Assembly (NCBI RefSeq): GCF_001425205.1 | Contig: NZ_LMDW01000016.1 | Coordinates: 62,001-126,000 of the forward strand | Length of the DNA stretch: 64,000 nucleotides | Direction of reading: 5' to 3' | Origin: Variovorax sp. Root411 | GTDB lineage: Bacteria > Pseudomonadota > Gammaproteobacteria > Burkholderiales > Burkholderiaceae_C | In this document: piece after piece, positions 9,326 through 18,314 of the stretch | Position numbering within the stretch: the stretch's first letter is position 1 | Layout of the letters: the number at the start of each line of letters is the position of its first letter | Program-made: the position numbers and the translations under genes | Notes under the pieces: model-generated | Told to the model about the DNA's origin: nothing | The model's database searches: none | Seen by the model: only the letters and a program-made list of their open reading frames with translations

Positions 9326-10560
9326 CTGTTTCCCCTACCGTCGCCGTGATCGGCGGCGGACCTGCCGGCCTGATGGCGGCTGAAGTCCTGAGCGCGTCCG
9401 GCGCGCAGGTGCATGTGTATGACGCGATGCCTTCGGTGGGACGCAAGTTCCTGCTGGCCGGCCGTGGCGGGCTGAACCTCACGCACTCGGAGCCCTTCGA
9501 CGTGTTCATGACCCGCTTCGGCGAACGCCGCGCGCAGCTCGAGCCGATGCTGGCGCAGTTCGGACCGCAGCAGGTGCGCGAATGGGCGAGCGGCCTGGGC
9601 ATCGAGACCTTCGTCGGCACGTCGGGGCGCGTGTTTCCGACCGACATGAAGGCCGCGCCGCTGCTGCGCGCGTGGTTGCATCGCCTGCGTGCGGCGGGTG
9701 TGCAGTTTCATATGCGGCATCGTTGGATGGGCGATGGGGTTTTCAACATGGCGTCGCTGCGGTTCGCGACGCCGACCGGAGTCGTTACGGCAAAGGCCGA
9801 TGCGGTAGTGCTGGCGCTGGGCGGCGCAAGCTGGGCTCGCCTCGGCTCCGACGGCGCGTGGGTGCCATGGCTGCAGGCGCAGGGTGTGGAGGTGGCGCCG
9901 CTGCTGGCCGCCAATTCCGGTTTCGACGGCACCGGCTGGAGCGAGCATTTCTCCAGCCGCTTTGCCGGGCAGCCCTTCAAGTCGGTCGCGATCTCGTTCA
10001 CCGACAGCCAGGGGAGGCACTTTGCGCGCAAGGGCGAGTTCGTCGCGACGGCCAAGGGGATCGAAGGCAGCCTGATCTATGCGGCGTCGGCGCTGCTGCG
10101 CGACGAGATTGCCGCGAAGGGCAGCGCGACGCTGATGCTGGATCTGCTGCCCGACCGCAGTGCCGAACAGGTATTGGCCGCGGTGACGCACCCTCGCGGC
10201 GCGCGTTCGCTCAGCAGTCATCTCAAGAGCCGGCTGGGGCTCGAGGGCATCAAGGCGGGTGTGCTGCACGAGGCCTTGAGCCGCGAAGCAATGCAGGACG
10301 CGGCGCAGCTGGCCGCGACGATCAAGGCGGTACCCTTGAAGCTCATCGCGACGCGGCCGGTCGACGAGGCGATCAGCACGGCAGGCGGCGTGCGCTTCGA
10401 CGCGCTGGATGCGCAGCTGATGTCGAACGCGCTGCCCGGCGTGTTTGCGGCAGGAGAGATGCTCGACTGGGAAGCGCCGACTGGCGGCTACCTGCTGACA
10501 GCGTCGATGGCCAGCGGCGCGGCCGCGGCGCGCGGCGTGATCCAGCGGCTCGGCCTGTGA
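9322..10560 (+). CDS. FAD-dependent flavoprotein, HI0933/BaiN-like (TIGR03862-type)
   Basis: A 412-residue oxidoreductase. The dinucleotide-binding motif G11-G-G-P-A-G16 is followed by GRKFLLAGRGGLNLTHSE, a signature of the HI0933/BaiN flavoprotein group. A C-terminal FAD contact region (GVFAAGEMLDWEAPTGGY) is also present. Members are annotated as NAD(P)/FAD-dependent oxidoreductases, mostly of unknown substrate. The ATG at 9322 overlaps the helicase stop, so it is coupled to the AddAB-like pair. Nothing in the sequence ties its function to DNA repair. Confidence 0.85.
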   Translation: MTVSPTVAVIGGGPAGLMAAEVLSASGAQVHVYDAMPSVGRKFLLAGRGGLNLTHSEPFDVFMTRFGERRAQLEPMLAQFGPQQVREWASGLGIETFVGTSGRVFPTDMKAAPLLRAWLHRLRAAGVQFHMRHRWMGDGVFNMASLRFATPTGVVTAKADAVVLALGGASWARLGSDGAWVPWLQAQGVEVAPLLAANSGFDGTGWSEHFSSRFAGQPFKSVAISFTDSQGRHFARKGEFVATAKGIEGSLIYAASALLRDEIAAKGSATLMLDLLPDRSAEQVLAAVTHPRGARSLSSHLKSRLGLEGIKAGVLHEALSREAMQDAAQLAATIKAVPLKLIATRPVDEAISTAGGVRFDALDAQLMSNALPGVFAAGEMLDWEAPTGGYLLTASMASGAAAARGVIQRLGL

Positions 10561-10610
10561 AGGCCCCGTGCCGTTGGATGTTTTTTCGCTGAGGGTTTTG
10601 TTGCAGGCCC

Positions 10611-10636
10611 CGTTTCATTTCGCACGGAATGAAACG
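10611..10636 (-). other. Inverted repeat downstream of SRP RNA, possible weak terminator
   Basis: Nine-base arms (10611-10619 and 10628-10636) pair perfectly around an 8-base loop. It lies 18 bases beyond the 3' end of the SRP RNA on the minus strand. The sequence after the stem is GC-rich, not a T run, so it is a processing or termination structure at best. Confidence 0.4.
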
Positions 10637-10653
10637 AAGCCGCTGAAGAGGTT

Positions 10654-10747
10654 GACGAGCCTTACCCCTGGCACTGACTACGCAGTTAGGGCTGCTTGGT
10701 TCCCCACCTGACCCGGTTGGCCACTTCACCATGCAGGGAGGCCCGTC
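10654..10747 (-). ncRNA. ffs: Signal recognition particle 4.5S RNA
   Basis: On the minus strand the conserved SRP core GGTCAGGTGGGGAACC, continuing into AAGCAGCC, is present; it forms the Ffh-binding internal loops of bacterial 4.5S RNA. The proposed ends GACGGGCCT (from 10747) and AGGCTCGTC (ending 10654) pair completely, giving a closed rod of about 94 bases. The RNA with Ffh targets membrane and secreted proteins co-translationally. It lies between the flavoprotein gene and dnaX, opposite to both. End positions are inferred from pairing and may be off by a few bases. Confidence 0.93.
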
Positions 10748-10754
10748 AAGGATT

Positions 10755-10760
10755 ATTGTA
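10755..10760 (-). promoter_or_regulatory. -10 element of the SRP RNA promoter
   Basis: TACAAT on the minus strand lies seven bases before the proposed first base of the SRP RNA. It is one base from the sigma-70 consensus. No convincing -35 is seen, because the region where it would lie is occupied by the dispersed repeat that begins at 10763. Confidence 0.6.
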
Positions 10761-10762
10761 AC

Positions 10763-10850
10763 CCCCCAGGCTGCGCGCACTTCGTGTCGCTTCGCCCACC
10801 CCCCTGCTGGGGGCGACACCAGAGGCCCGGCGGGGCCGGTTCCTCGGTGT
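10763..10850. repeat. Dispersed GC-rich palindromic repeat, copy 1
   Basis: This 88-base segment shares a 34-base identical block (10763-10796) with 43582-43615, and also the blocks GAGGCCCGGC and GCCGGTTCCTCGGTGT in the same order and nearly the same spacing. Internal complementary runs (CCCCC-TGCT-GGGGG) can form hairpins. It lies between the SRP RNA promoter and dnaX. It looks like a REP-type intergenic element of this bacterial family. Confidence 0.8.
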
Positions 10851-10924
10851 CTCACGAAAGTGGGGTCTTTTTTGATTGCGGGGTGGGGCCGAGGACCCGC
10901 CTCACGCCTTTTAGAATGCCCGCA

Positions 10925-12769
10925 ATGTCTTATCTCGTGCTCGCTCGCAAGTTCCGTCCGAAAACCTTCGGTGAGATGGTCGGCCAGGGGCATGTGGTGC
11001 AGGCGCTCGAGAATGCACTGACGACGCAGCGCCTGCATCACGCCTATCTCTTCACCGGCACGCGGGGCGTAGGCAAGACCACCGTTTCGCGGATTCTGGC
11101 GAAGTCGCTCAACTGCCAGGGCCCGGACGGGCAGGGCGGCATCACGGCCACGCCGTGCGGTGTGTGCCAGGCCTGCCGCGACATCGACTCGGGCCGCTTC
11201 GTGGACTACACCGAACTCGACGCGGCCTCGAACCGCGGCGTGGACGAAGTGCAGTCGCTGCTCGAACAGGCCGTCTACAAGCCGGTGCAGGGGCGCTTCA
11301 AGGTCTTCATGATCGACGAAGTGCACATGCTCACGAACACCGCGTTCAACGCGATGCTGAAGACGCTCGAGGAGCCGCCCGAGTACCTCAAGTTCGTGCT
11401 GGCCACGACCGATCCGCAGAAGGTGCCGGTCACGGTGCTGTCGCGTTGCCTGCAGTTCAACCTGCGGCCGATGGCGCCCGAGACGGTGCTCGAACATCTC
11501 ACCGGCGTGCTGCAAACCGAGAATGTTCCGGCCGAGCCTCAGGCGCTGCGCCTGCTGGCGCGCGCGGCGCGCGGCTCGATGCGCGACGCGCTGTCGCTCA
11601 CCGACCAGGCCATTGCCTTCGGCAACGGCGAACTGCTCGAGACCGGCGTGCGCCAGATGCTCGGCAGTGTCGACCGCGGCCATGTGTTCCGCCTGATCGA
11701 GGCGCTCGCGCAGGGCGACGGCAAGACGGTGGTCGAAACCTCCGAGGCGCTGCGCGTCGACGGCATGTCCGCCGCCTCCACGCTCGAGGAAATGACGGCG
11801 GTGCTGCAGGCCATGGCCGTGCTGCAGGCCGTGCCCTCGCGGGCGGGGTCGGCCGATGCCGCCACCGACCCGGACGCGGCCGACACTGCGCGCCTCGCCG
11901 CGCTGATGCCGGCCGACGAGACGCAACTGCTTTACAGCCTCTGCCTGCACGGCCGCGGCGAGCTGGGCCTGGCCCCCGACGAGTACGCCGCGTTGACCAT
12001 GGTGCTGTTGCGGCTGCTGGCCTTCAAACCCTCCGACGCGGCTGCTTCGACGGCCTCCACGGAAAAAAAAACTCTGAATGAAGCTGCGGCCGCGGCGCCG
12101 CAGGTTCCGGTGCGTGCTGCGGCACCCGCTCCAGTGCCCATGCCGGTGGCTCCGCCCCCGGTCGAAGCCGAAGCGCCTGCTGCGGCACCCGTCCATGCCG
12201 CCCCGGTCCCTGCGGGCCATCGCCTCGCGGTGGTCGATGAACCCCGACAGGCCGAATCCCGCCCCGAGGCCAGCGATGCGACCGCCAGGGTCGTCGGCGT
12301 GCCCATTCGCGTGCAGCCTCCACCGAGTGTCCGGGACACGCCGCGCCCCGACGAGCCGCGCAGCACATTCACCCCCATTCCGGCCAGCGAAGACGGCGAT
12401 TTCTGGTACGCCACGGTCTCCGAACTGGTGGCGGCCGAGGCCATCACGGCCCTGGCACGCGAATTGGCGCTGCAGTCGCAGCTGGTGGGCCGCGACACGG
12501 ACCAGTGGCTGCTGCGCATCGAGCGCGAGACGCTCAACCAGCCGTCGAGCCGCGAAAAGCTGACAGCTGCGCTGAACAACCTCGGCCACAACATCAAGCT
12601 CGCCATCGAGATCGGCGGCGTGGTCGACAGCCCCGCGCGCCGCAACAAGCAGGCTGCCGACGAGCGCCAGCGCGTGGCCGAAGAGGCCATCATGAGCGAC
12701 CCTGAAGTGCAGGCGCTGATGCGCGACTTCGACGCGAAGATCGTTCCCGGAACGCTGAAACCGGCCTGA
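10925..12769 (+). CDS. dnaX: DNA polymerase III subunit tau (and probably gamma by slippage)
   Basis: The 614-residue clamp-loader ATPase starts [15 protein letters not shown]. It has Walker A G45-TRGVGKT52, the zinc-site cysteines in LNCQG...CGVCQAC, the DEVHML Walker B and the SRC sensor region. Domains I-III end near residue 375. They are followed by an Ala/Pro-rich linker and a C-terminal tau part that would bind the DnaB helicase and the polymerase alpha subunit. A run of nine A at 12063-12071 lies just after domain III, and both alternative frames stop within a few codons, so a gamma form of about 385 residues is likely. The upstream frame extension crosses the dispersed repeat and is ignored. 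ybaB and recR follow in the usual cluster. Confidence 0.96.
   Translation: MSYLVLARKFRPKTFGEMVGQGHVVQALENALTTQRLHHAYLFTGTRGVGKTTVSRILAKSLNCQGPDGQGGITATPCGVCQACRDIDSGRFVDYTELDAASNRGVDEVQSLLEQAVYKPVQGRFKVFMIDEVHMLTNTAFNAMLKTLEEPPEYLKFVLATTDPQKVPVTVLSRCLQFNLRPMAPETVLEHLTGVLQTENVPAEPQALRLLARAARGSMRDALSLTDQAIAFGNGELLETGVRQMLGSVDRGHVFRLIEALAQGDGKTVVETSEALRVDGMSAASTLEEMTAVLQAMAVLQAVPSRAGSADAATDPDAADTARLAALMPADETQLLYSLCLHGRGELGLAPDEYAALTMVLLRLLAFKPSDAAASTASTEKKTLNEAAAAAPQVPVRAAAPAPVPMPVAPPPVEAEAPAAAPVHAAPVPAGHRLAVVDEPRQAESRPEASDATARVVGVPIRVQPPPSVRDTPRPDEPRSTFTPIPASEDGDFWYATVSELVAAEAITALARELALQSQLVGRDTDQWLLRIERETLNQPSSREKLTAALNNLGHNIKLAIEIGGVVDSPARRNKQAADERQRVAEEAIMSDPEVQALMRDFDAKIVPGTLKPA
12063..12071 (+). 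promoter_or_regulatory. Nine-A slippage site in dnaX
   Basis: The frame is gaa-aaa-aaa-act. After a -1 shift or one extra A in the mRNA, the reading goes aac-tct-gaa-tga and ends at 12081. After loss of one A it goes ctc-tga. Both alternatives therefore give a product truncated right after domain III. Such a long A run is exceptional in this GC-rich gene. Thermus thermophilus dnaX uses a nine-A run for transcriptional slippage, and E. coli uses ribosomal -1 frameshifting. Confidence 0.75.
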
Positions 12770-12824
12770 GCCTCCAACTCTCTTATCCTTCACCCACTTT
12801 TCAACCCAACAACCAGGACCAACG

Positions 12825-13157
12825 ATGTTCAACAAAGGACAACTGGCCGGCCTCATGAAGCAGGCGCAGGCAATGCAGGACAACCTCAAGAAGGCCCAGG
12901 AAGAACTCGCCCACATCGAGGTCGAAGGCGAATCCGGCGCCGGCCTCGTCAAGGTCGTCATGACCTGCAAGCACGACGTCAAGCGCATCACCATCGACCC
13001 CAGCCTGCTGGCGGACGACAAGGACATGCTCGAAGACCTCGTGGCTGCCGCCTTCAACGCCGCCGTGCGCAAGGCCGAGGAAACCAGCGAGCAGAAGATG
13101 GGCAAGCTGACGGCCGGCATGCCCGGCCTGCCCCCCGGCATGAAACTGCCGTTCTAA
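12825..13157 (+). CDS. ybaB: YbaB/EbfC family nucleoid-associated protein
   Basis: A 110-residue protein with the family pattern: an N-terminal helix rich in Lys, Gln and Met ([18 protein letters not shown]), a [19 protein letters not shown] strand region, and a Gly/Pro/Met-rich tail ending [13 protein letters not shown]. Family members are dimeric DNA-binding proteins. Its place between dnaX and recR is the widely conserved arrangement. It is 55 bases after dnaX and 9 bases before recR. Confidence 0.95.
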   Translation: MFNKGQLAGLMKQAQAMQDNLKKAQEELAHIEVEGESGAGLVKVVMTCKHDVKRITIDPSLLADDKDMLEDLVAAAFNAAVRKAEETSEQKMGKLTAGMPGLPPGMKLPF

Positions 13158-13166
13158 GCGGCCGAC

Positions 13167-13757
13167 ATGGCCGACGCCAGTTCGCTCGACGCATTGGTCG
13201 ATGCGTTGCGCCGCCTGCCCGGTGTCGGCGTCAAGTCGGCCTCGCGCATGGCGTTCCACCTGCTGCAGCACGACCGCGAGGGCGCGCAGCTGCTCGCGCG
13301 CGCACTGCAGCAGGCCGCGGGCCATGTGCGGCATTGCGAGCTTTGCAACACCTTCACCGAGGCGCCGATCTGCAACGTCTGCATGGACTCGCGGCGCGAC
13401 GGGACCAAGCTCTGCGTGGTCGAGACGCCGGCCGACCAGGCCGCGCTCGAGCGCACCGGCGCGTTCCGCGGCTACTACTTCGTGCTGATGGGCAAGCTCA
13501 GTCCGCTCGACGGCATCGGGCCGAAGGACATCGGCCTGCAGAAGCTCTTCGACCGCGCGCGCGACGGCACGGTGAGCGAGGTCATCCTGGCTACGAACTT
13601 CACGGCCGAGGGAGAAGCCACGGCGCACGTGATCGGCGAAGCGCTGAAGCAGCATGGCCTTACCGTGACGCGCCTTGCGCGCGGCGTGCCGGCCGGCAGC
13701 GAACTCGAATACGTGGATCTCGGCACCATTGCGCATGCCCTGGTGGACCGCAGGTAG
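13167..13757 (+). CDS. recR: Recombination mediator protein RecR
   Basis: A 196-residue protein of normal RecR length. It has the N-terminal helix-hairpin-helix ([17 protein letters not shown]) and the zinc finger C57-x2-C60...C69-x2-C72. The Toprim domain follows ([15 protein letters not shown]) with a GLQKLFDRA segment. RecR acts with RecF and RecO to load RecA onto gapped DNA. It starts 9 bases after ybaB and is probably co-transcribed with it. Confidence 0.97.
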   Translation: MADASSLDALVDALRRLPGVGVKSASRMAFHLLQHDREGAQLLARALQQAAGHVRHCELCNTFTEAPICNVCMDSRRDGTKLCVVETPADQAALERTGAFRGYYFVLMGKLSPLDGIGPKDIGLQKLFDRARDGTVSEVILATNFTAEGEATAHVIGEALKQHGLTVTRLARGVPAGSELEYVDLGTIAHALVDRR

Positions 13758-13772
13758 AGCAGGCATACCGGC

Positions 13773-14165
13773 ATGACGTTCACATTGCTCACTATCGCCT
13801 ACTGGTGCGTGTTCGTTGCCTGCGGCCTGCCGTACCTTGCGGCGTGGATCGCCAAGGCCGGCAGCTTCGGCCCGCGCGACAACCAGTATCCGCGCGACTG
13901 GGCGGCGAAGCAGAGCGGCTGGCGCGCGCGCGCCAACAGCGCGCAGGCGAACAGCTTCGAAGGGCTGCCGTTCTTCATCGGCGCGGTGATCATCGCGCAC
14001 CAGCTCGGCGCATCGCAGCCGCGTCTCGACATGCTCGCCGCAGCCTACGTGGTGCTGCGCGCGATCTATATCGCGCTCTACATCAAGGGCATGTGCAGTG
14101 CGCGCAGCGCTGTCTGGGCACTCGCGTTCCTGGTCAACGTCGCGATACTTTTTCTGGCGCGATGA
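13773..14165 (+). CDS. MAPEG family membrane protein
   Basis: A 130-residue protein with about four hydrophobic segments. The sequence RANSAQANSFEGLPFFIGAVIIA is the recognisable membrane-associated eicosanoid/glutathione (MAPEG) core. Bacterial members resemble microsomal glutathione transferases, but their substrates are mostly unknown. The start lies 15 bases after recR, so it may be read through from the dnaX cluster. Confidence 0.82.
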   Translation: MTFTLLTIAYWCVFVACGLPYLAAWIAKAGSFGPRDNQYPRDWAAKQSGWRARANSAQANSFEGLPFFIGAVIIAHQLGASQPRLDMLAAAYVVLRAIYIALYIKGMCSARSAVWALAFLVNVAILFLAR

Positions 14166-14303
14166 CGCTTCGGCAAAGGCTTCCCCGCGAGGCCTTCGTG
14201 CTTACGTAAAAACCCGCACGGGATCACCCCGATGCAGCCGTGTGGTGCGGCCCCTAAGCTCGATTCCGTTCACAAGAATCACCGAGCCCACAGGCACCGT
14301 TTC

Positions 14304-15341
14304 ATGCTTTATCGCCGCACCCTCGTTTCAGCTTCCGCCATTGCCGCCGCAACCATCGGGTTGCCGCGTGTCTTTGCGCAGCAGGCGAAGCTGGAGAAGA
14401 CCAAGGTCTCCATCGCGGTCGGGGGCAAGGCGGCGTTCTACTACCTGCCGCTCACCATCTCCGAACAACTCGGCTACTTCAAGGCCGAGGGGCTCGATGT
14501 GGAGATTTCCGATTTCGCCGGCGGTGCGCGCGCGCTGCAGGCGGTGGTCGGCGGTTCGGCCGATGTCTGCTCGGGTGCCTACGAACACACCATCAACCTG
14601 CAAGCCAAGAACCAGTTCTTCCAGGCCTTCGTGCTGCAGGGCCGCGCACCGCAGATCGCGGTGGGCGTGTCGACGAAGAACATGGCGGGCTACACCGGCA
14701 TTCCCGATCTCAAGGGCAAGAAGATCGGCGTCTCGGCGCCAGGCTCGTCGACCAACATGGTCGCCAACCTCGTGCTGTCGCGCGGCGGCCTCAAGGCCAG
14801 CGACGTGAGCTACATCGGGGTGGGCGTGGCCGCCGGTGCGCTCACTGCGCTGCGCTCGGGCCAGATCGACGCCATCAGCAACACCGACCCGGTGATGACG
14901 ATGCTCGAACAGAAGGGCGACGTGAAGATCATCAGCGACACGCGCACGCTCAAGGGCACGCAGCAGGTGTTCGGCGGCACGATGCCGGCGGCCTGCCTGT
15001 ATGCATCGAGCGAGTTCATCCAGAAGAATCCCAACACCTGCCAGGCGCTGGCGAATGCCATCGTGCACGGGCTCAAGTGGCTGCAGACGGCGGGGCCCGG
15101 CGACATCATCAAGACGGTGCCCGAGACCTATCTGCTCGGCGACCGCGCGTTGTACCTCGCATCCTTCGACAAGGTGCGCGAATCGATTGCCATCGACGGC
15201 CTCGTGCCGGTCGACGGCCCCAAGACCGCGCTGACCGCGATCGCGAGCTTCGACACTACCGTGAAGGCCGACAAGATCGACCTCGCGAAGACCTACACCA
15301 ACGATTTTGCTCGGCGCGCGAAAGACAGGTTCAAAGCCTGA
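14304..15341 (+). CDS. ABC transporter substrate-binding protein, NitT/TauT type
   Basis: The ATG at 14304 gives MLYRRTLVSASAIAAATIGL with an export signal ending near VFAQQ. The RR pair raises the possibility of Tat export. The mature part resembles SsuA/ThiY-like binding proteins: FYYLPLTISEQLGYFKAEGL near the N-terminus, then GGARALQAVVGGSADV. An earlier in-frame ATG at 14232 would put 24 charged residues ahead of the signal and is unlikely. The next two genes encode the ATPase and permease. The ligand (sulfonate, nitrate, pyrimidine or another small molecule) cannot be told. Confidence 0.87.
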   Translation: MLYRRTLVSASAIAAATIGLPRVFAQQAKLEKTKVSIAVGGKAAFYYLPLTISEQLGYFKAEGLDVEISDFAGGARALQAVVGGSADVCSGAYEHTINLQAKNQFFQAFVLQGRAPQIAVGVSTKNMAGYTGIPDLKGKKIGVSAPGSSTNMVANLVLSRGGLKASDVSYIGVGVAAGALTALRSGQIDAISNTDPVMTMLEQKGDVKIISDTRTLKGTQQVFGGTMPAACLYASSEFIQKNPNTCQALANAIVHGLKWLQTAGPGDIIKTVPETYLLGDRALYLASFDKVRESIAIDGLVPVDGPKTALTAIASFDTTVKADKIDLAKTYTNDFARRAKDRFKA

Positions 15342-15386
15342 TTCCGAACGTCCCCGCGACCCGGCCCAGGCCGGGTTTTTTACGCC

Positions 15387-16202
15387 ATGTCCGACCACGC
15401 ACTCGAACTTCTCTCCATCAGCTGCACCTTCCATTCGAAGGACGATCCAGGCCAGCGCTATACGGCAGTGGCCGACACCACGCTGCGCATCAAGGCGGGG
15501 GAGTTCGTCTCGGTGGTCGGTCCCACGGGCTGCGGCAAATCGACGCTGTTGAACGTTGGCGCGGGTTTGCTCGAACCTTCGTCGGGCACCGTGAAGGTCT
15601 TCGGGCAGACGCTCGCCGGCATCAACACGCGCGCCGGCTACATGTTCCAGACCGAGGCGCTGATGCCCTGGCGCAGCGCCCTCGACAACGTGATGGTGGG
15701 CCTGCAGTACCGCGGGGTGCCGGATGTCGAAGCGCGCCAGCAGGCTGAGGCATGGCTCTCGCGCGTGGGCCTCTCGGGCTTCGGCGACCGCTACCCGCAC
15801 CAGCTCTCCGGCGGCATGCGCAAGCGCGTGGCGCTGGCACAGACGCTGGTGCTCGACCCCGACATCATCCTCATGGACGAACCCTTCAGCGCGCTCGACA
15901 TCCAGACGCGCCAGCTGATGGAGAACGAAGTGCTCGACCTCTGGAGCGCGAAGAAGAAGGCGGTGCTGTTCATCACGCACGACCTCGACGAGGCGATTGC
16001 CATGAGCGACCGGGTGGTGGTGCTGTCGGCCGGCCCGGCCACGCACCCCATCGGCGAGTTCGCCATTGACCTGGCGCGCCCGCGCGACGTTGCCGAAGTG
16101 CGCACGCAACCGCGCTTCGTCGAACTGCACACGCAGATCTGGGAGGTGCTGCGCGACGAGGTGCTCAAGGGCTATGCGCAGCAACTGAGGAAGGCCGCGT
16201 GA
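15387..16202 (+). CDS. ABC transporter ATP-binding protein, NitT/TauT type
   Basis: A 271-residue ATPase with Walker A G45-PTGCGKST53, signature LSGGMRKR and Walker B IILMDEPFSALD, followed by the switch FITHDLDEA. The LSGGMRKR form is common in nitrate/sulfonate/taurine importers. It powers uptake through the next gene product, whose start codon overlaps its stop by one base (TGATG). Confidence 0.92.
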   Translation: MSDHALELLSISCTFHSKDDPGQRYTAVADTTLRIKAGEFVSVVGPTGCGKSTLLNVGAGLLEPSSGTVKVFGQTLAGINTRAGYMFQTEALMPWRSALDNVMVGLQYRGVPDVEARQQAEAWLSRVGLSGFGDRYPHQLSGGMRKRVALAQTLVLDPDIILMDEPFSALDIQTRQLMENEVLDLWSAKKKAVLFITHDLDEAIAMSDRVVVLSAGPATHPIGEFAIDLARPRDVAEVRTQPRFVELHTQIWEVLRDEVLKGYAQQLRKAA

Positions 16203-17038
16203 TGCCCCGCCTCGGACTCAACGAGCGCAATGCGCGCTTCTGGCAGCTGGCGTTGCTGGTGGTGATTCTGGTGGCGTGGCACATTGCCTCGCGCAACCAG
16301 CAGTTCGCCTTCTTCGTCGGCGAGCCGATCCAGGTGGCGGGCCGCATCTGGAGCTGGTTCCTGCCGTTCGAGGTGCCGCCCAATGCGCTGTTCCCTGACG
16401 GGCTCAAGGGCAACGCCGATATCTACCTGCACCTGGGCACCACGCTGCTGGAGACGGTGCTGGCCTTCGGCATCGGCACGGTGCTCGGACTGGCCTGCGG
16501 GCTGTGGCTGGCGCTCGCGCCCACGGCGAGCCTGATTCTCGATCCCTATATCAAGGCCGCCAATTCGATGCCGCGGGTGATCCTCGCGCCCATCTTCGCG
16601 CTGTGGTTCGGCCTGGGTATCTGGAGCAAGGTGGCGCTGGCCGTGACGCTGGTGTTCTTCATCGTCTTCTTCAATGTCTACCAGGGTGTGCGGGAGGTGA
16701 GCCCGGTGGTGCTGGCCAACGCGAGGATGCTGGGCGCCAACCAGCGGCAGTTGCTGCGCACGGTGTACCTGCCGAGCGCGACGAGCTGGGTGTTCTCCAG
16801 CCTGCACACCTCGGTCGGGCTGGCCTTCGTGGGCGCGGTGGTGGGCGAGTACCTGGGCTCGGCGCGCGGCGTGGGCTACCTGATCCTGCAGGCCGAGGGC
16901 ACCTTCGACGTCAACACCGTGTTCGCCGGCATCGTGGTGCTCACGGCCTTTGCGCTGGTGCTCGACGGCATCGTGGGGTTGATCGAGAAGCGGCTCATGA
17001 AGTGGCAGCCCAAGACCGGCGAAACCGAGAAGCTGTAG
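16202..17038 (+). CDS. ABC transporter permease, NitT/TauT type
   Basis: A 278-residue inner-membrane protein with about six hydrophobic segments. It carries the EAA-loop region VSPVVLANARMLGANQRQLL that docks on the ATPase. The ATG at 16202 is preferred over the GTG three bases earlier because it overlaps the ATPase stop codon. It completes a three-gene importer with the preceding binding protein and ATPase. Confidence 0.9.
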   Translation: MPRLGLNERNARFWQLALLVVILVAWHIASRNQQFAFFVGEPIQVAGRIWSWFLPFEVPPNALFPDGLKGNADIYLHLGTTLLETVLAFGIGTVLGLACGLWLALAPTASLILDPYIKAANSMPRVILAPIFALWFGLGIWSKVALAVTLVFFIVFFNVYQGVREVSPVVLANARMLGANQRQLLRTVYLPSATSWVFSSLHTSVGLAFVGAVVGEYLGSARGVGYLILQAEGTFDVNTVFAGIVVLTAFALVLDGIVGLIEKRLMKWQPKTGETEKL

Positions 17039-17105
17039 CGCCCTCATGCGATGATCCTGCGCGGCGCCGGAGAGCGCGGCAATGATGTCACAGGGGTAGT
17101 AAGCA

Positions 17106-18290
17106 ATGAGCCACGACAACAGGCGGGCCACGACCTTGCGCTCGCGCAACGAGGCTGCCAGGGTCTCGAACGAAGAGCTGTTCTTCGACCTGGTCTATGC
17201 GTTTTCCGTCACGCAACTCTCCCACTATCTGCTGGACCACCTCACGCTGCTGGGCGCGTTCCAGACGCTGGTGATGTGGTTCGCGGTATGGCTGGGCTGG
17301 CAGTACACGGCCTGGACCACCAACTGGTTCAACCCTGGCGCGCTGCGCATTCGCGGCGTGCTGTTCGCCATCATGCTGCTGGCCATGGTGATGGCCTCGG
17401 CGCTGCCGGGCGCCTTCGCGGAGCGGGGGCTGGTGTTCGCGCTGTGCTTCGTCGGCATCCAGGCGGGGCGCACGCTCTGCATGCTGATTGCCATCGGCTC
17501 GAACGATCCGCTCACGCCCAATTTTCGCCGGCTGCTGGCCTGGAATTGCCTGGCCGGCGCGTTCTGGATCGCGGGCGGCCTTGCCGAAGGGCAGGCGCGC
17601 CTCGCGCTGTGGTTCGTCGGCGTGCTGTGCGAATACATCGCGCCGATGATCGGGCTGCGCTTTCCGGGACTGGGCCGCTCCACGACCGCCGACTGGACCA
17701 TCGACGGCGGGCACCTCGCCGAACGCTGCCAGTTGTTCGTGATCGTCGCGCTGGGCGAGTCGGTGCTGGCCACCGGCATCGCCTTCGGCCACCATGCCGA
17801 ATGGCACGGCATCGACCTGTTCGCGCTGCTCGTGGGTTTCTCGGGCAGCCTCGCGATGTGGTGGATGTACTTCGACACCAGCGCGAAGGAGGCGACCCAT
17901 GCCATCGAGCATTCGCCCGACCCCGGCGGCATCGGCGCCAAGTTCCACTACACGCACGTGATCCTGGTGGCGGGCATCATCGTGTGCGCGGTGGCGGATG
18001 AGCTCACGATCAACGAGGGCTCGCACCATGCCGAGCTCAAGTACCTCGGCGCGCTCATCGGCGGGCCGGCGCTGTACCTGTTCGGCAATGCGCTGTTCAA
18101 GCGTGTGGTGCGCGGTTTCCTGCCGCAGTCGCACCTTTACGGCTTGGGCCTGCTGGCCGTGCTCGCAGTCTTTGCTCCGCACCTCTCGGTGATGGTGGTA
18201 GGCACGCTCACGACGCTCGTCATGATCGCCGTGGCCGCACTCGAAGCCGCGGTGCGCCGCAGGGCATGGGCTGCGGCGGCGGCTCGCTGA
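17106..18290 (+). CDS. Low temperature requirement protein A (LtrA) family membrane protein
   Basis: A 394-residue protein with many hydrophobic helices. The N-terminal block VSNEELFFDLVYAFSVTQLSH is the hallmark of LtrA proteins, named for a Listeria gene needed for growth in the cold. A second conserved block, ERCQLFVIVALGESVLATG, is in the middle. The biochemical role is unknown across the family. It stands alone between the ABC importer and the convergent mltD-type gene. Confidence 0.85.
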   Translation: MSHDNRRATTLRSRNEAARVSNEELFFDLVYAFSVTQLSHYLLDHLTLLGAFQTLVMWFAVWLGWQYTAWTTNWFNPGALRIRGVLFAIMLLAMVMASALPGAFAERGLVFALCFVGIQAGRTLCMLIAIGSNDPLTPNFRRLLAWNCLAGAFWIAGGLAEGQARLALWFVGVLCEYIAPMIGLRFPGLGRSTTADWTIDGGHLAERCQLFVIVALGESVLATGIAFGHHAEWHGIDLFALLVGFSGSLAMWWMYFDTSAKEATHAIEHSPDPGGIGAKFHYTHVILVAGIIVCAVADELTINEGSHHAELKYLGALIGGPALYLFGNALFKRVVRGFLPQSHLYGLGLLAVLAVFAPHLSVMVVGTLTTLVMIAVAALEAAVRRRAWAAAAAR

Positions 18291-18314
18291 ACCCGCCCAG
18301 CGGGAAAAGCCGTT

